5,997 nucleotides of DNA, from NCBI GenBank assembly GCA_947448105.1, contig CANFNE010000159.1:1-5997 (forward strand), written 5' to 3'. A program made the position numbers and the translations under genes. Shown here piece by piece: positions 1 to 5,997 of the stretch. The notes under the pieces are model-generated. The model had not been told where the DNA came from and did not search any database. It saw only the letters and a list, made by a program, of their open reading frames with translations. The number at the start of each line of letters is the position of its first letter. The stretch's first letter is position 1. This DNA comes from Burkholderiales bacterium. GTDB taxonomy: Bacteria; Pseudomonadota; Gammaproteobacteria; Burkholderiales; Burkholderiaceae_C.

Positions 1-1
1 C

Positions 2-778
2 CGCAACCTGTCTTCTCCCACCCACTCCCTGTTTTTCTTGTCGGCCTTGGACGCACGGCGCCTGCCCGACGGCAGCATCACCGCGCAGCCCGAAGACCAG
101 CGTATCCACATCACCATTTACCTGCGCACACTGGGCGTGGCGCTCACCGTTACCGTGATGTGCATTGTGCTGGGCTTTCCGCTGGCCTACCTGCTGGCGC
201 ACCTGCGTGATAAGACCGCAAATTTGTTGCTGATTTTGGTGCTGCTGCCGTTTTGGACCTCGCTCTTGGTGCGCACCACCGCCTGGATGGTGGTACTGCA
301 AAAAGAAGGTGTCATCAACTCGCTCTTGCAGGCCGTGGGCCTGATCGCCGAACCGCTGCCACTGGTGTTCAACCGCTTTGGCGTGGTGGCTGCCATGACG
401 CACATCCTGCTGCCCTTCATGATTTTGCCGATGTACTCGGTGATGCGGCAGATTCCGCCATCCTATGTCCGGGCGGCTCGCTCGCTGGGCGCGAGCCCCA
501 GCACCGCGTTTTTGCGGGTGTATTTGCCCCAGTGCGTGCCAGGCGTGGGCGCAGGTGCCTTGCTGGTGTTCATTTTGGCGCTGGGCTACTACATCACCCC
601 TGCGCTCCTGGGCGGATCGACCGACCAAATGATCAGCTACTTTGTGGCCGACAACATGGGCCGCTCGCTGAACTGGGGCCTGGCCTCGGCGCTGGCGGCT
701 ATTTTGCTGGGTGCGGTCTTGGTGCTGTACGCGCTGTATGACCGCATTGCAGGCCCCGGAAACCTGAAACTCGGATGA
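2..778 (+). CDS. ABC transporter permease, PotB-like (5' end outside window)
   Basis: This is an inner-membrane permease subunit of a binding-protein-dependent ABC importer of the spermidine/putrescine (PotB) type. The frame is open from base 2 with no stop, so the in-frame TTG at 38 is probably internal and the gene starts upstream; 258 residues are visible. The first ~40 residues are hydrophilic (around ARRLPDG and QPEDQR), which fits the long periplasmic loop seen in the larger ~400-residue members of this family. Hydrophobic membrane segments follow at about nt 128-200, 224-290, 374-440, 545-610 and 670-740. The cytoplasmic EAA loop that docks on the ATPase lies at about nt 461-550 and reads SYVRAARSLGAS, then YLPQCVPGV. 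The stop overlaps the start of the next permease (ATGA, 775-778), indicating translational coupling. The substrate cannot be read from the sequence; a polyamine or similar small cation or amine is a family-based guess. Confidence 0.9.
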   Translation, partial: RNLSSPTHSLFFLSALDARRLPDGSITAQPEDQRIHITIYLRTLGVALTVTVMCIVLGFPLAYLLAHLRDKTANLLLILVLLPFWTSLLVRTTAWMVVLQKEGVINSLLQAVGLIAEPLPLVFNRFGVVAAMTHILLPFMILPMYSVMRQIPPSYVRAARSLGASPSTAFLRVYLPQCVPGVGAGALLVFILALGYYITPALLGGSTDQMISYFVADNMGRSLNWGLASALAAILLGAVLVLYALYDRIAGPGNLKLG

Positions 779-1611
779 GCGCTTCTACCCTTCCTCTCTA
801 CACCACCCCGGCGCAGCGCATCGGGCACTGGGCGCTGCAGCTTTTTTGCGGCGCTGTTCTGCTGTTCCTGATCGCGCCCGTGCTGGTCGTGGTGCCACTG
901 GCCTTTAACAACGAGCCCTATTTCCATTTTCCGGTGCAGGAATACAGTCTGCGCTGGTTCCGTGATTTGTTTGGCAACCCGGTGTGGCTGCACGCCATTT
1001 ACAACAGCGTCATCACCGCCGTGCTGGCTACGCTGTTGGCCACTTCGCTAGGTACGCTGGCGGCGGTGGGGCTGAACCACCACAACCTGCCGGGCAAGCG
1101 CTTCATCATGGCGGTGCTGGTCTCGCCCATGATTGTTCCGGTGGTGGTGCTGGCCGTGGGCTCGTACTTCTTTTTTTCCAAGCTCGGCATTGCCAACAAC
1201 CTGCTGGGTATCGTGCTGGTGCATGCGGTCTTGGGCATGCCGTTTGTGGTGATCACCGTGACCGCCACCTTGGGCGGCTTTGACATGAGCCTGATGCGCG
1301 CCGCGCGCAGTCTGGGCGCCTCGCAGTTTTTGGCCTTTCGCAAAGTGATGCTGCCCATCGTCTGGCCGGGGGTGCTCTCGGGCGCACTGTTTGCGTTTGC
1401 CACCTCCTTTGACGAGGTGGTGGTGGTCTTGTTCCTGGGCGGCCCGGAGCAAACCACCTTGCCGCGCCAGATGTGGACCGGCCTGCGCGAGCAGCTTTCG
1501 CCCACCATTCTGTCTGCAGCCTTCATGCTGATTCTGTTTGCCATCAGCATGCTTTTGCTGCTCGAAGTGCTGCGCCGGCGCAGCGTGGCCTTGCGCGGGG
1601 TCGTGGAATAA
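775..1611 (+). CDS. ABC transporter permease, PotC-like
   Basis: This is the second permease subunit of the importer, expected to pair with the upstream PotB-like protein in the inner membrane. The 278 residues match the usual PotC length (about 260-290). Six hydrophobic segments are visible at about residues 20-42, 73-100, 110-134, 143-166, 197-222 and 245-265. The EAA loop is at residues 171-200 (MRAARSLGAS, then VMLPIVWPGV), and the conserved SFDEVVV stretch is at 211-217, as in PotC proteins. The ATG at 775 lies inside the previous gene's stop (4-bp overlap), which supports this start and co-translation. A GlxA-type regulator begins 11 bp after the stop. The family call is secure. The transported solute is unknown, and polyamines are the default inference only. 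Confidence 0.93.
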   Translation: MSASTLPLYTTPAQRIGHWALQLFCGAVLLFLIAPVLVVVPLAFNNEPYFHFPVQEYSLRWFRDLFGNPVWLHAIYNSVITAVLATLLATSLGTLAAVGLNHHNLPGKRFIMAVLVSPMIVPVVVLAVGSYFFFSKLGIANNLLGIVLVHAVLGMPFVVITVTATLGGFDMSLMRAARSLGASQFLAFRKVMLPIVWPGVLSGALFAFATSFDEVVVVLFLGGPEQTTLPRQMWTGLREQLSPTILSAAFMLILFAISMLLLLEVLRRRSVALRGVVE

Positions 1612-1622
1612 GCCACGGCGCC

Positions 1623-2642
1623 ATGGTCGCCCTCCAGGCTGACCACCCGCGCGCGCAGCCGGCGCAGGCGCTGCGCTTTGGCTTTGTACTTGCGCCCAAA
1701 TTCACCCTGGTGGCCTTTGCCGCCTTTGTAGACACCTTGCGCCTGGCCGCCGACGACGGCGACCGCAGCCGCCCCATCGAATGCAGCTGGACCGTGGTCA
1801 GCCACGACATGCAAGCCATCGCCTCGAGCTGCGGCGTATTGGTGCACCCCACGGGCGGTTTGCTGGACCCGTCTGAGCTGGACTATCTGGTGGTGGTGGG
1901 GGGCCTCTTGGACGCCCTGCATTTACCCATGCAGCTGCAGCACTACCTGGCGCACTGCGACACCTTTGGCGTGCCGCTGGTGGGGGTGTGCACCGGCAGT
2001 TTTGTGCTGGCCCAACTCGGTTTGCTGCAAGGCTACCGCGCCTGCGTGAGCTGGTTCCACGTGGCCGAATTTCAACGCCGGCATCCGCACATTGCCGCCA
2101 GCGCCGAGACCCTGTACCTGGTGGACCGCAATCGCCTCACCTGCGCCGGTGGAACCAGTGTGGTGCACCTGGCTGCGCACCTGCTGGGCCAGCACGACGG
2201 TGCGGTGCGGGCCCAAAAGGCCTTGCGCATCATGATTGCCGAGACGCCGCTGCCCTCCAAAGCTACCCAGCCCCAGCCCCACCTGGGTGTGCAAACCCAA
2301 GAGGCGCGGGTGCGCAAGGTGATGCTGCTGCTTGAGCGCAACCTGAGCCGCCCCCTGCCTACCGAATACCTGGCGCGCCACGTGGGCTTGAGCGTGCGCC
2401 AGTTGCAACGCCTGTTCAAACTCGAACTCGGCATGGGGCCGACCGAATTTGCCCTCAAGCTGCGTCTGGCCCACGCCCACCAGCAGGTGAGCCACAGCCA
2501 AGCCACGCTCTTGGAGGTGGCGCGCCAGTGCGGCTTTACCAACCCCTCGCATTTCACCCGCAGTTTTCGCGTGGCTTACGGGCAAAGTCCGGGGGCGCTG
2601 CGCAAGCGCGGGACTGCTCGTGCGCTCACAGCCAGCGTTTAA
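1623..2642 (+). CDS. GlxA-family transcriptional regulator (DJ-1/PfpI domain + AraC HTH)
   Basis: This is a 339-residue DNA-binding regulator of the GlxA/ArgR/CdhR/GbdR type. Residues ~17-190 form a DJ-1/PfpI (class I glutamine-amidotransferase-like) domain. Its nucleophile-elbow motif GVCTGSFVLA carries Cys123, and LTCAGGTSVVHLAAHLL lies at 172-188. Residues ~228-328 form an AraC/XylS DNA-binding domain with two helix-turn-helix units: LARHVGLSVRQLQRLF at 250-265 and LLEVARQCGFTNPSHFTRSF at 296-315. The frame is open further upstream to an ATG at 1473, but that would overlap the permease gene by 139 bp and adds residues unlike the family. ATG 1623 puts the conserved RFGFVLAP strand at residue 18, as expected, although no good Shine-Dalgarno is seen. 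Same strand and an 11-bp gap to the permease genes suggest it is co-transcribed with them and may control them. Characterised relatives respond to arginine, carnitine or glycine betaine. The ligand here is unknown. Confidence 0.92.
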   Translation: MVALQADHPRAQPAQALRFGFVLAPKFTLVAFAAFVDTLRLAADDGDRSRPIECSWTVVSHDMQAIASSCGVLVHPTGGLLDPSELDYLVVVGGLLDALHLPMQLQHYLAHCDTFGVPLVGVCTGSFVLAQLGLLQGYRACVSWFHVAEFQRRHPHIAASAETLYLVDRNRLTCAGGTSVVHLAAHLLGQHDGAVRAQKALRIMIAETPLPSKATQPQPHLGVQTQEARVRKVMLLLERNLSRPLPTEYLARHVGLSVRQLQRLFKLELGMGPTEFALKLRLAHAHQQVSHSQATLLEVARQCGFTNPSHFTRSFRVAYGQSPGALRKRGTARALTASV

Positions 2643-2671
2643 GGGGGACTTAGGGGAGGCTTAAGGGCGCA
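2639..2671. repeat. Three imperfect 11-bp tandem units across convergent stop codons
   Basis: Three consecutive 11-bp units are visible: TTAAGGGGGAC (2639-2649), TTAGGGGAGGC (2650-2660) and TTAAGGGCGCA (2661-2671). The first contains the stop of the GlxA-type regulator and the third contains the stop of glcF on the other strand. The 18-bp gap between the two genes is therefore filled by repeat sequence. No stem-loop followed by a T-run is visible, so it is not an obvious terminator. The array is very short and may be a chance duplication product. Confidence 0.45.
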
Positions 2672-3923
2672 TTGCGGGCGTATTCAACGCCGTGTCCAAC
2701 ACTTCCACCCAGTGGCGCACCGGGGTGTCGGTGCCGCTTTGCAGGTGGGTGATGCAGCCGATGTTGGCGCTGCAAATACCTTGGGGCTGCAGCGCTTGCA
2801 GGTTGCCGAGTTTGCGGTCGCGCAGCGCGTAAGCGATCTTGGGGTTGAGCACCGAATACGTTCCGGCTGAGCCGCAACACAGGTGCGCCTCGGTGTTGGC
2901 CACCTGCACCGTAAAGCCCAGGGCAGCCATGTGCGTCTCCACCCCGCCGCGCAATTGCTGGCCATGCTGCAAGGTGCAAGGCGGATGAAACGCCTGCACG
3001 CCAGCGGCTTGCGCTGCTGCCGCGCTGACGCGGGGCTTGAGCGCGTCCACCAGCGCGGGCAGCAGCTCGCTGAGGTCGCGGGTGAGTTCGCTCACGCGCT
3101 GGGCTTTGGCGGCATACACCGGGTCGTCGTGCAGCACGTGGCCGTAGTCCTTGACCATCACGCCGCAGCCCGAGGCATTCATCACAATCGCCTCGACCCC
3201 GGCGCCCGATGCCGGCGCAATATGCGGCCACCAGGCGTCGATGTTGGCGCGCATGGCGGCCTTGGCGCCGTCCTGGTCGTTCAGGTGAAACTTGACCGCG
3301 CCGCAGCAACCGGCCTTGGGGGCGACCACCGTCTGTATGCCAGCGGCGTCGAGCACGCGGGCCGTGGCGCTGTTGATATTGGGCGACATGGACGGCTGCA
3401 CGCAGCCAGCCAGCATCAGCACTTTGCGCGCATGCACCGCCACGGGCGTGGCCCCTGCGTCTTGCGCAGCGGGCACCTTGGAGCGAATGGCCTGTGGCAA
3501 CACGCCGCGCACCGCCTGCCCCAGCTTCATGGCCACGCCAAACAGGGGCGAGGGCAGGCCTTCCTTGAGCGCCCAGCGCACCGCCCGCTCGGGCAAGGGG
3601 CGTGGTACTTTGGCGTCCACCAGCTTGCGGCCCAGATCGATCAAATGGCCGTATTCCACGCCACTGGGGCAGGTGGATTCGCAGTTACGGCAGGTCAGGC
3701 AGCGGTCCAGGTGTTGCTGCGTCTTGCGTGTGGGCTCGGCGCCTTCGAGCACTTGCTTGATCAGGTAAATGCGGCCACGCGGGCCGTCCAACTCGTCGCC
3801 CAGCAGCTGGTAGGTGGGGCAGGTGGCGGTGCAAAAGCCACAGTGCACGCAGTTGCGCACAATGGCCTCGGCCGCCTGGCCGTCGGCCGTGTGCTGGTAT
3901 TCAGAAGAAAGCGTGGTTTGCAT
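2661..3923 (-). CDS. glcF: Glycolate dehydrogenase (oxidase), iron-sulfur subunit GlcF
   Basis: This is the electron-transfer subunit of the membrane-associated GlcDEF complex, which oxidises glycolate to glyoxylate and passes electrons towards the respiratory chain. The 420 residues are close to the usual ~400. Two 4Fe-4S ferredoxin motifs are intact: CVHCGFCTATCP (Cys25, 28, 31, 35) and CLTCRNCESTCP (Cys75, 78, 81, 85). Two cysteine-rich CCG domains follow. The first has Cys174 and the pair Cys206/207 (KAGCCGAVKFH); the second has Cys316 (HPPCTLQH) and the pair Cys349/350 (CCGSAGTYSVLNP), the latter a GlcF hallmark. It starts at ATG 3923, 15 bp after the glcE stop, so the two form an operon. 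It ends 18 bp from the convergent regulator gene. The related lactate protein LldE has only the CCG region without this ferredoxin N-terminus, so GlcF is the better call. Confidence 0.95.
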   Translation of the reverse strand: MQTTLSSEYQHTADGQAAEAIVRNCVHCGFCTATCPTYQLLGDELDGPRGRIYLIKQVLEGAEPTRKTQQHLDRCLTCRNCESTCPSGVEYGHLIDLGRKLVDAKVPRPLPERAVRWALKEGLPSPLFGVAMKLGQAVRGVLPQAIRSKVPAAQDAGATPVAVHARKVLMLAGCVQPSMSPNINSATARVLDAAGIQTVVAPKAGCCGAVKFHLNDQDGAKAAMRANIDAWWPHIAPASGAGVEAIVMNASGCGVMVKDYGHVLHDDPVYAAKAQRVSELTRDLSELLPALVDALKPRVSAAAAQAAGVQAFHPPCTLQHGQQLRGGVETHMAALGFTVQVANTEAHLCCGSAGTYSVLNPKIAYALRDRKLGNLQALQPQGICSANIGCITHLQSGTDTPVRHWVEVLDTALNTPAMRP

Positions 3924-3938
3924 AACAGGTGTCGGGGC

Positions 3939-5099
3939 TTAAACCACGGAATACAGGCGGCGCGTGTTGAACACGCCGTCCGGGTCAAATTGGGTTTGCA
4001 AGGCGGTCTGGATGCGGGCTTGGGTGGCGTTTTGGGCGGCAAACACGGGCGCACCCACATCCAGGTCGGCCAGCGCGCCGTTCGGGCGGCGAAACAAGGT
4101 GGCGTGGCCGCCAGAACGCTGCGCCGTGGCATGCAGTTGCATCGCAGCGGCGGCTGGCGCCCACAGCCAGCGTTGGCCACCATGCCACTCGATGAACTGG
4201 GCATAAGGCAGGTCCAACACGGGCGTGGTCTGGGCCACCGAAAGACGCCACAGGCACAGCCCGGGCGCAGGTGGCACGCTGAAAAATGGCAAGCGCTGGT
4301 CGCGCGCAGCCGCCCAATCGGGGCCGGCCTGCACGTTGTCCATGACTGCAAAATCGCCGCCCAACGCCAGCACATCTGCGCGCATGCGGGGCAAAGCCGC
4401 CTGAACGGCAGCGACAGCGCCGCGCAGGCGCACAAACAAGGTGTCGCCGCCTGCTGCTGCGTCATGCACCCAGCAGCTGGCGTTCAGAGGAAGCGGCTGG
4501 CCTCCCCAGCGCTGCAACAAGTCCAGGGCAGGGGCCTGGCCCAGGCTGCACACCAGGGTAGCTTCGCAGGGGGCAAACGACAGCACCTTGAGCGAGACCT
4601 CGGTCACCACCCCCAACGTGCCCCAGCTTCCCGCCACCAGGCGGCTGACGTCATAACCGGCCACGTTTTTCATGACCTGGCCGCCAAAAGTGAGGTGCTC
4701 GCCGCGGCCATTGATAAAGCGGGTGCCCAACACGTAGTCCCGGGCGGCGCCCGCGCTGGCACGGGCCGGGCCGCTCAAACCAGCGGCCACCATGCCGCCC
4801 ACGGTGGCATGGTCGGCGGCACCAAAATGCGGCGGCTCAAAGGGCAGGCACTGGTTTTTCTCGCGCAGCGCGGCTTCGAGGTCGGCCAAAGGCGTTCCCG
4901 CGCGCACGGTGACCACCAGCTCGGTGGGCTCGTAACTGACGATGCCGCACAGCGCGCGGGTGTCAAGCACCTCGCCTTGCAGGCTGGCACCCACAAAGTC
5001 TTTGCTACCGCCGCCACGCACCCGCAAAAGTGTGGAAGTAGCGCGCGCCTGGCGAATTTGGTCGGTAACAGCGTCAAGCGCCTGCAATGAAGTCGACAT
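3939..5099 (-). CDS. glcE: Glycolate dehydrogenase (oxidase), FAD-binding subunit GlcE
   Basis: This is the second flavin-domain subunit of the glycolate dehydrogenase complex, acting with GlcD and GlcF to oxidise glycolate to glyoxylate. With the chosen start it has 386 residues, slightly longer than the E. coli protein (about 350). Residues ~20-175 form an FAD-binding type 4 (PCMH/VAO-like) domain. Visible landmarks are RVRGGGSKDF (27-35), VRAGTPLADLE (65-75), ATVGGMVAAGLSGP (98-111) and QVMKNVAGYDVSRL (141-154), followed by GSWGTLGVVTEVSLKV (157-172). The C-terminus FDPDGVFNTRRLY (371-383) is the typical GlcE/GlcD ending. The frame stays open upstream to an ATG at 5183, but those 28 extra residues are Arg-rich and unlike the family. 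ATG 5099 (MSTSLQAL) is therefore preferred despite a weak ribosome-binding site. It lies just upstream of glcF on the same strand, and no glcD is adjacent. Confidence 0.94.
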   Translation of the reverse strand: MSTSLQALDAVTDQIRQARATSTLLRVRGGGSKDFVGASLQGEVLDTRALCGIVSYEPTELVVTVRAGTPLADLEAALREKNQCLPFEPPHFGAADHATVGGMVAAGLSGPARASAGAARDYVLGTRFINGRGEHLTFGGQVMKNVAGYDVSRLVAGSWGTLGVVTEVSLKVLSFAPCEATLVCSLGQAPALDLLQRWGGQPLPLNASCWVHDAAAGGDTLFVRLRGAVAAVQAALPRMRADVLALGGDFAVMDNVQAGPDWAAARDQRLPFFSVPPAPGLCLWRLSVAQTTPVLDLPYAQFIEWHGGQRWLWAPAAAAMQLHATAQRSGGHATLFRRPNGALADLDVGAPVFAAQNATQARIQTALQTQFDPDGVFNTRRLYSVV

Positions 5100-5240
5100 G
5101 GCCCGAATGGTAAATGGGCGCGCCCGCGCCAACCGTGAATTTTTTGAACGCGCTCTGGTTGAAAACTTGGTGCCCGCGCCCACAGCTTCACCGCCCAGAC
5201 GCGCTGCGGCGGGGGAATGTGTAGCGGATAAGCTCGGCCC
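5100..5240. promoter_or_regulatory. Divergent intergenic region between glcE and the MocA-like gene
   Basis: These 141 bp separate two divergently transcribed genes and must hold their start signals if each has its own promoter. The stretch includes an unusually AT-rich patch (5135-5148, GTGAATTTTTTGAA to its end) in otherwise GC-rich DNA. Two TTGAA copies lie 15 bp apart (5144-5148 and 5159-5163). There is a perfect palindrome GGGCGCGCCC at 5116-5125, 17 bp upstream of the glcE start. No sigma-70 -35/-10 pair with proper spacing could be assigned on either strand. The promoter role is inferred from gene layout only. Confidence 0.4.
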
Positions 5241-5786
5241 ATGGCTTTATTACCCACCGTCATCCTGCTGGCCGCCGGTCGCAGCGAACGCTTTCGCGCC
5301 GCCAGTGGTGGACTGGACAAACTCCAGGCCCCGCTGCACGGGCGTGCGGTGCGCGACTGGGCGCTGGCGGCGGTGCAAGACAGTGGTTTGCCCTGGCATG
5401 TGGTGGAACGCAGCCACACTGCGCACCTGGACCGGCCTGGCATGGGTGACAGCATTGCCTGCGGCGTGGCCGCTACAGCGCAGGCCCAAGGCTGGCTGGT
5501 ACTGCCCGCCGATTTGCCTCTGGTCCAGCCCGCCACCCTGTTGCAGGTGGCGCAGGCGCTGCAAACGCACGCGGTGGTGGTACCCACCTGGCAAGGCGAG
5601 CGCGGCCACCCGGTAGGCTTTGCCGCCAGTTGCCGCGACGCGCTGCTGGCCTTGACCGGCGACAGCGGCGCACGCGCCGTGGTGCAGCGCTACGGCGCCG
5701 CGCTGCTGCCGGTAGACGACGCGGGCTGCGTGCATGACGTAGACACGCCCCAGGCACTCGTCGAGGCGCACCGTCGCCTGGCGTGA
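5241..5786 (+). CDS. MocA/MobA-like nucleotidyltransferase (compact)
   Basis: This is a 181-residue member of the MobA-like NTP transferase family, whose best-known members attach CMP (MocA) or GMP (MobA) to molybdopterin cofactor. The N-terminal nucleotide-binding loop reads VILLAAGRSERF (7-18), and a Lys follows at 27 after an extra Gly/Ala-rich stretch. The LAAG form resembles MocA (CTP-using) rather than the LAGG of MobA. Other landmarks are GMGDSIACGV (67-76), the metal-binding LPADLPLV (88-95, Asp91), RGHPVGF (121-127), GDSGARAVV (140-148) and HDVDTPQAL (165-173). It is shorter than the usual ~190-200. The strand that normally follows the first helix (a VVVVTG-like segment) appears reduced between residues 45 and 67. 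ATG 5241 gives the expected N-terminus. No molybdenum-enzyme gene is visible nearby. The true substrate may differ from molybdopterin. Confidence 0.85.
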   Translation: MALLPTVILLAAGRSERFRAASGGLDKLQAPLHGRAVRDWALAAVQDSGLPWHVVERSHTAHLDRPGMGDSIACGVAATAQAQGWLVLPADLPLVQPATLLQVAQALQTHAVVVPTWQGERGHPVGFAASCRDALLALTGDSGARAVVQRYGAALLPVDDAGCVHDVDTPQALVEAHRRLA

Positions 5787-5794
5787 GGTCGCCA

Positions 5795-5816
5795 AAGCGC
5801 AGCCGCGCTTAAGCGC
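5795..5816. terminator. Possible bidirectional hairpin between convergent genes
   Basis: The short gap between the MocA-like gene and the convergent SMP-30 gene contains AAGCGC-AGCC-GCGCTT (5795-5810), a perfect 6-bp stem with a 4-nt loop. It is followed directly by a further AAGCGC, so that 5805-5816 (GCGCTTAAGCGC) is also a perfect 12-bp palindrome. The structure overlaps the stop codon of the SMP-30 gene (5809-5811). No T-run follows on either strand, so it is not a classical intrinsic terminator. A role in ending or separating converging transcripts is inference from position. Confidence 0.3.
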
Positions 5817-5997
5817 CAGCGAAGAAGTTCACCGGCAGGCCCGGCACGTCTACCCGCATAAAAAACACACAACCCGACTGCGGATACTGCGCCAGCTCGA
5901 GCGCACTGCGGCCATGGCGCGCGGTAGTGACAAACAGGGTTTGCAGGTCGGGGCCGCCAAAACACGGCATGGTCGGGCATTGCGCTGGCGTGGCGTA
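5809..5997 (-). CDS. SMP-30/gluconolactonase/LRE family protein, C-terminal part (5' end outside window)
   Basis: Only the last 62 codons are in the window, read from 5997 down to a TAA at 5809-5811. The visible segment contains CPTMPCFGGPDLQTLFVTTA, then an AR...RSALELA stretch and the ending PGLPVNFFAGA. This matches the last beta-propeller blade of SMP-30/gluconolactonase-like proteins, where a (A/C)FGGPDL..LYVTTAR motif followed by a short V.G.P...F end is typical. Such enzymes are metal-dependent hydrolases of sugar lactones, and many remain uncharacterised. The metal-binding and catalytic residues lie mainly outside this fragment, so activity cannot be judged. It converges on the MocA-like gene with a 22-bp gap. 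Confidence 0.85.
   Translation of the reverse strand, partial: YATPAQCPTMPCFGGPDLQTLFVTTARHGRSALELAQYPQSGCVFFMRVDVPGLPVNFFAGA

Noticed and set aside
1417..1433. GGTGGTGGTGG run as a possible repeat or G-quadruplex
   Set aside because: It encodes consecutive valines in the conserved SFDEVVVV segment of the permease, and the G tracts are only two bases long.
1473..1622. Upstream extension of the GlxA-type regulator from ATG 1473
   Set aside because: It would overlap the PotC-like gene by 139 bp, and the 50 added residues do not look like the family N-terminus.
999..1922. A 307-codon open frame on the - strand across the permease and regulator genes
   Set aside because: It spans the boundary of two real + strand genes, is low in complexity and resembles no family; it is a shadow of GC-rich coding DNA.
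2627..4174. Shared 13-mer CACAGCCAGCGTT at 2627-2639 and 4162-4174
   Set aside because: Both copies lie in coding sequence (the first reaching the regulator stop), flanks do not match, and a single 13-bp match is plausible by chance in this GC-rich sequence.
2883..5090. A 735-codon open frame on the + strand opposite glcF and glcE
   Set aside because: It is antisense to two well-recognised genes and rich in His, Gln, Ala and Gly, as expected when high-GC codon bias removes stops from the complementary frame. It has no recognisable domain.
5690..5980. A 96-codon - strand open frame over the window's right end
   Set aside because: It is out of frame with the SMP-30 C-terminus, whose motif FGGPDLQTLFVTTA is clear in another frame, and it also overlaps the MocA-like gene antisense.
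1..5997. Search for tRNA, rRNA, CRISPR arrays, insertion sequences, phage genes or a defence system
   Set aside because: No cloverleaf-like sequence, regular spaced repeats, transposase motifs or terminal inverted repeats were seen; nearly all bases are explained by metabolic and transport genes.

Overview
The window is dense, high-GC bacterial chromosome with almost no non-coding DNA. Gene content and protein style suggest a betaproteobacterium of the order Burkholderiales, probably Comamonadaceae-like. The evidence is a PotBC-type permease pair next to a GlxA-type regulator, a GlcE/GlcF pair, a compact MocA-like nucleotidyltransferase and an SMP-30-type lactonase tail. The taxonomic call is inference from protein resemblance, not from a marker gene.

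Left block (1-2642, + strand): the 3' part of a PotB-like ABC permease overlaps a complete PotC-like permease by 4 bp (ATGA). A GlxA/ArgR-type regulator (DJ-1/PfpI domain plus AraC helix-turn-helix) follows 11 bp later. The three read as one operon for uptake of a polyamine-like or other small nitrogenous solute. The ATPase and binding-protein genes are not in view and presumably lie upstream.

Middle block (2661-5099, - strand): glcE and glcF encode the FAD-binding and iron-sulfur subunits of glycolate dehydrogenase, spaced 15 bp apart. They converge on the regulator across an 18-bp gap that forms part of a small 11-bp-period repeat. The catalytic subunit gene glcD is not present in the window. 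The DNA upstream of glcE is a 141-bp divergent intergenic region.

Right block (5241-5997): a short MocA/MobA-like NTP transferase on the + strand diverges from glcE. It converges on the C-terminal end of an SMP-30/gluconolactonase/LRE-family protein on the - strand, which runs off the window.

Functionally this is an ordinary metabolic region: solute uptake with its likely regulator, two-carbon acid (glycolate) oxidation, a probable molybdenum-cofactor cytidylyltransferase relative and a sugar-lactone hydrolase relative. I see no RNA genes, CRISPR arrays, insertion sequences, phage genes or convincing new system. The most noteworthy points are the missing glcD next to glcEF, the compact form of the MocA-like protein, and the two short repeat or palindrome structures at the convergent gene ends.
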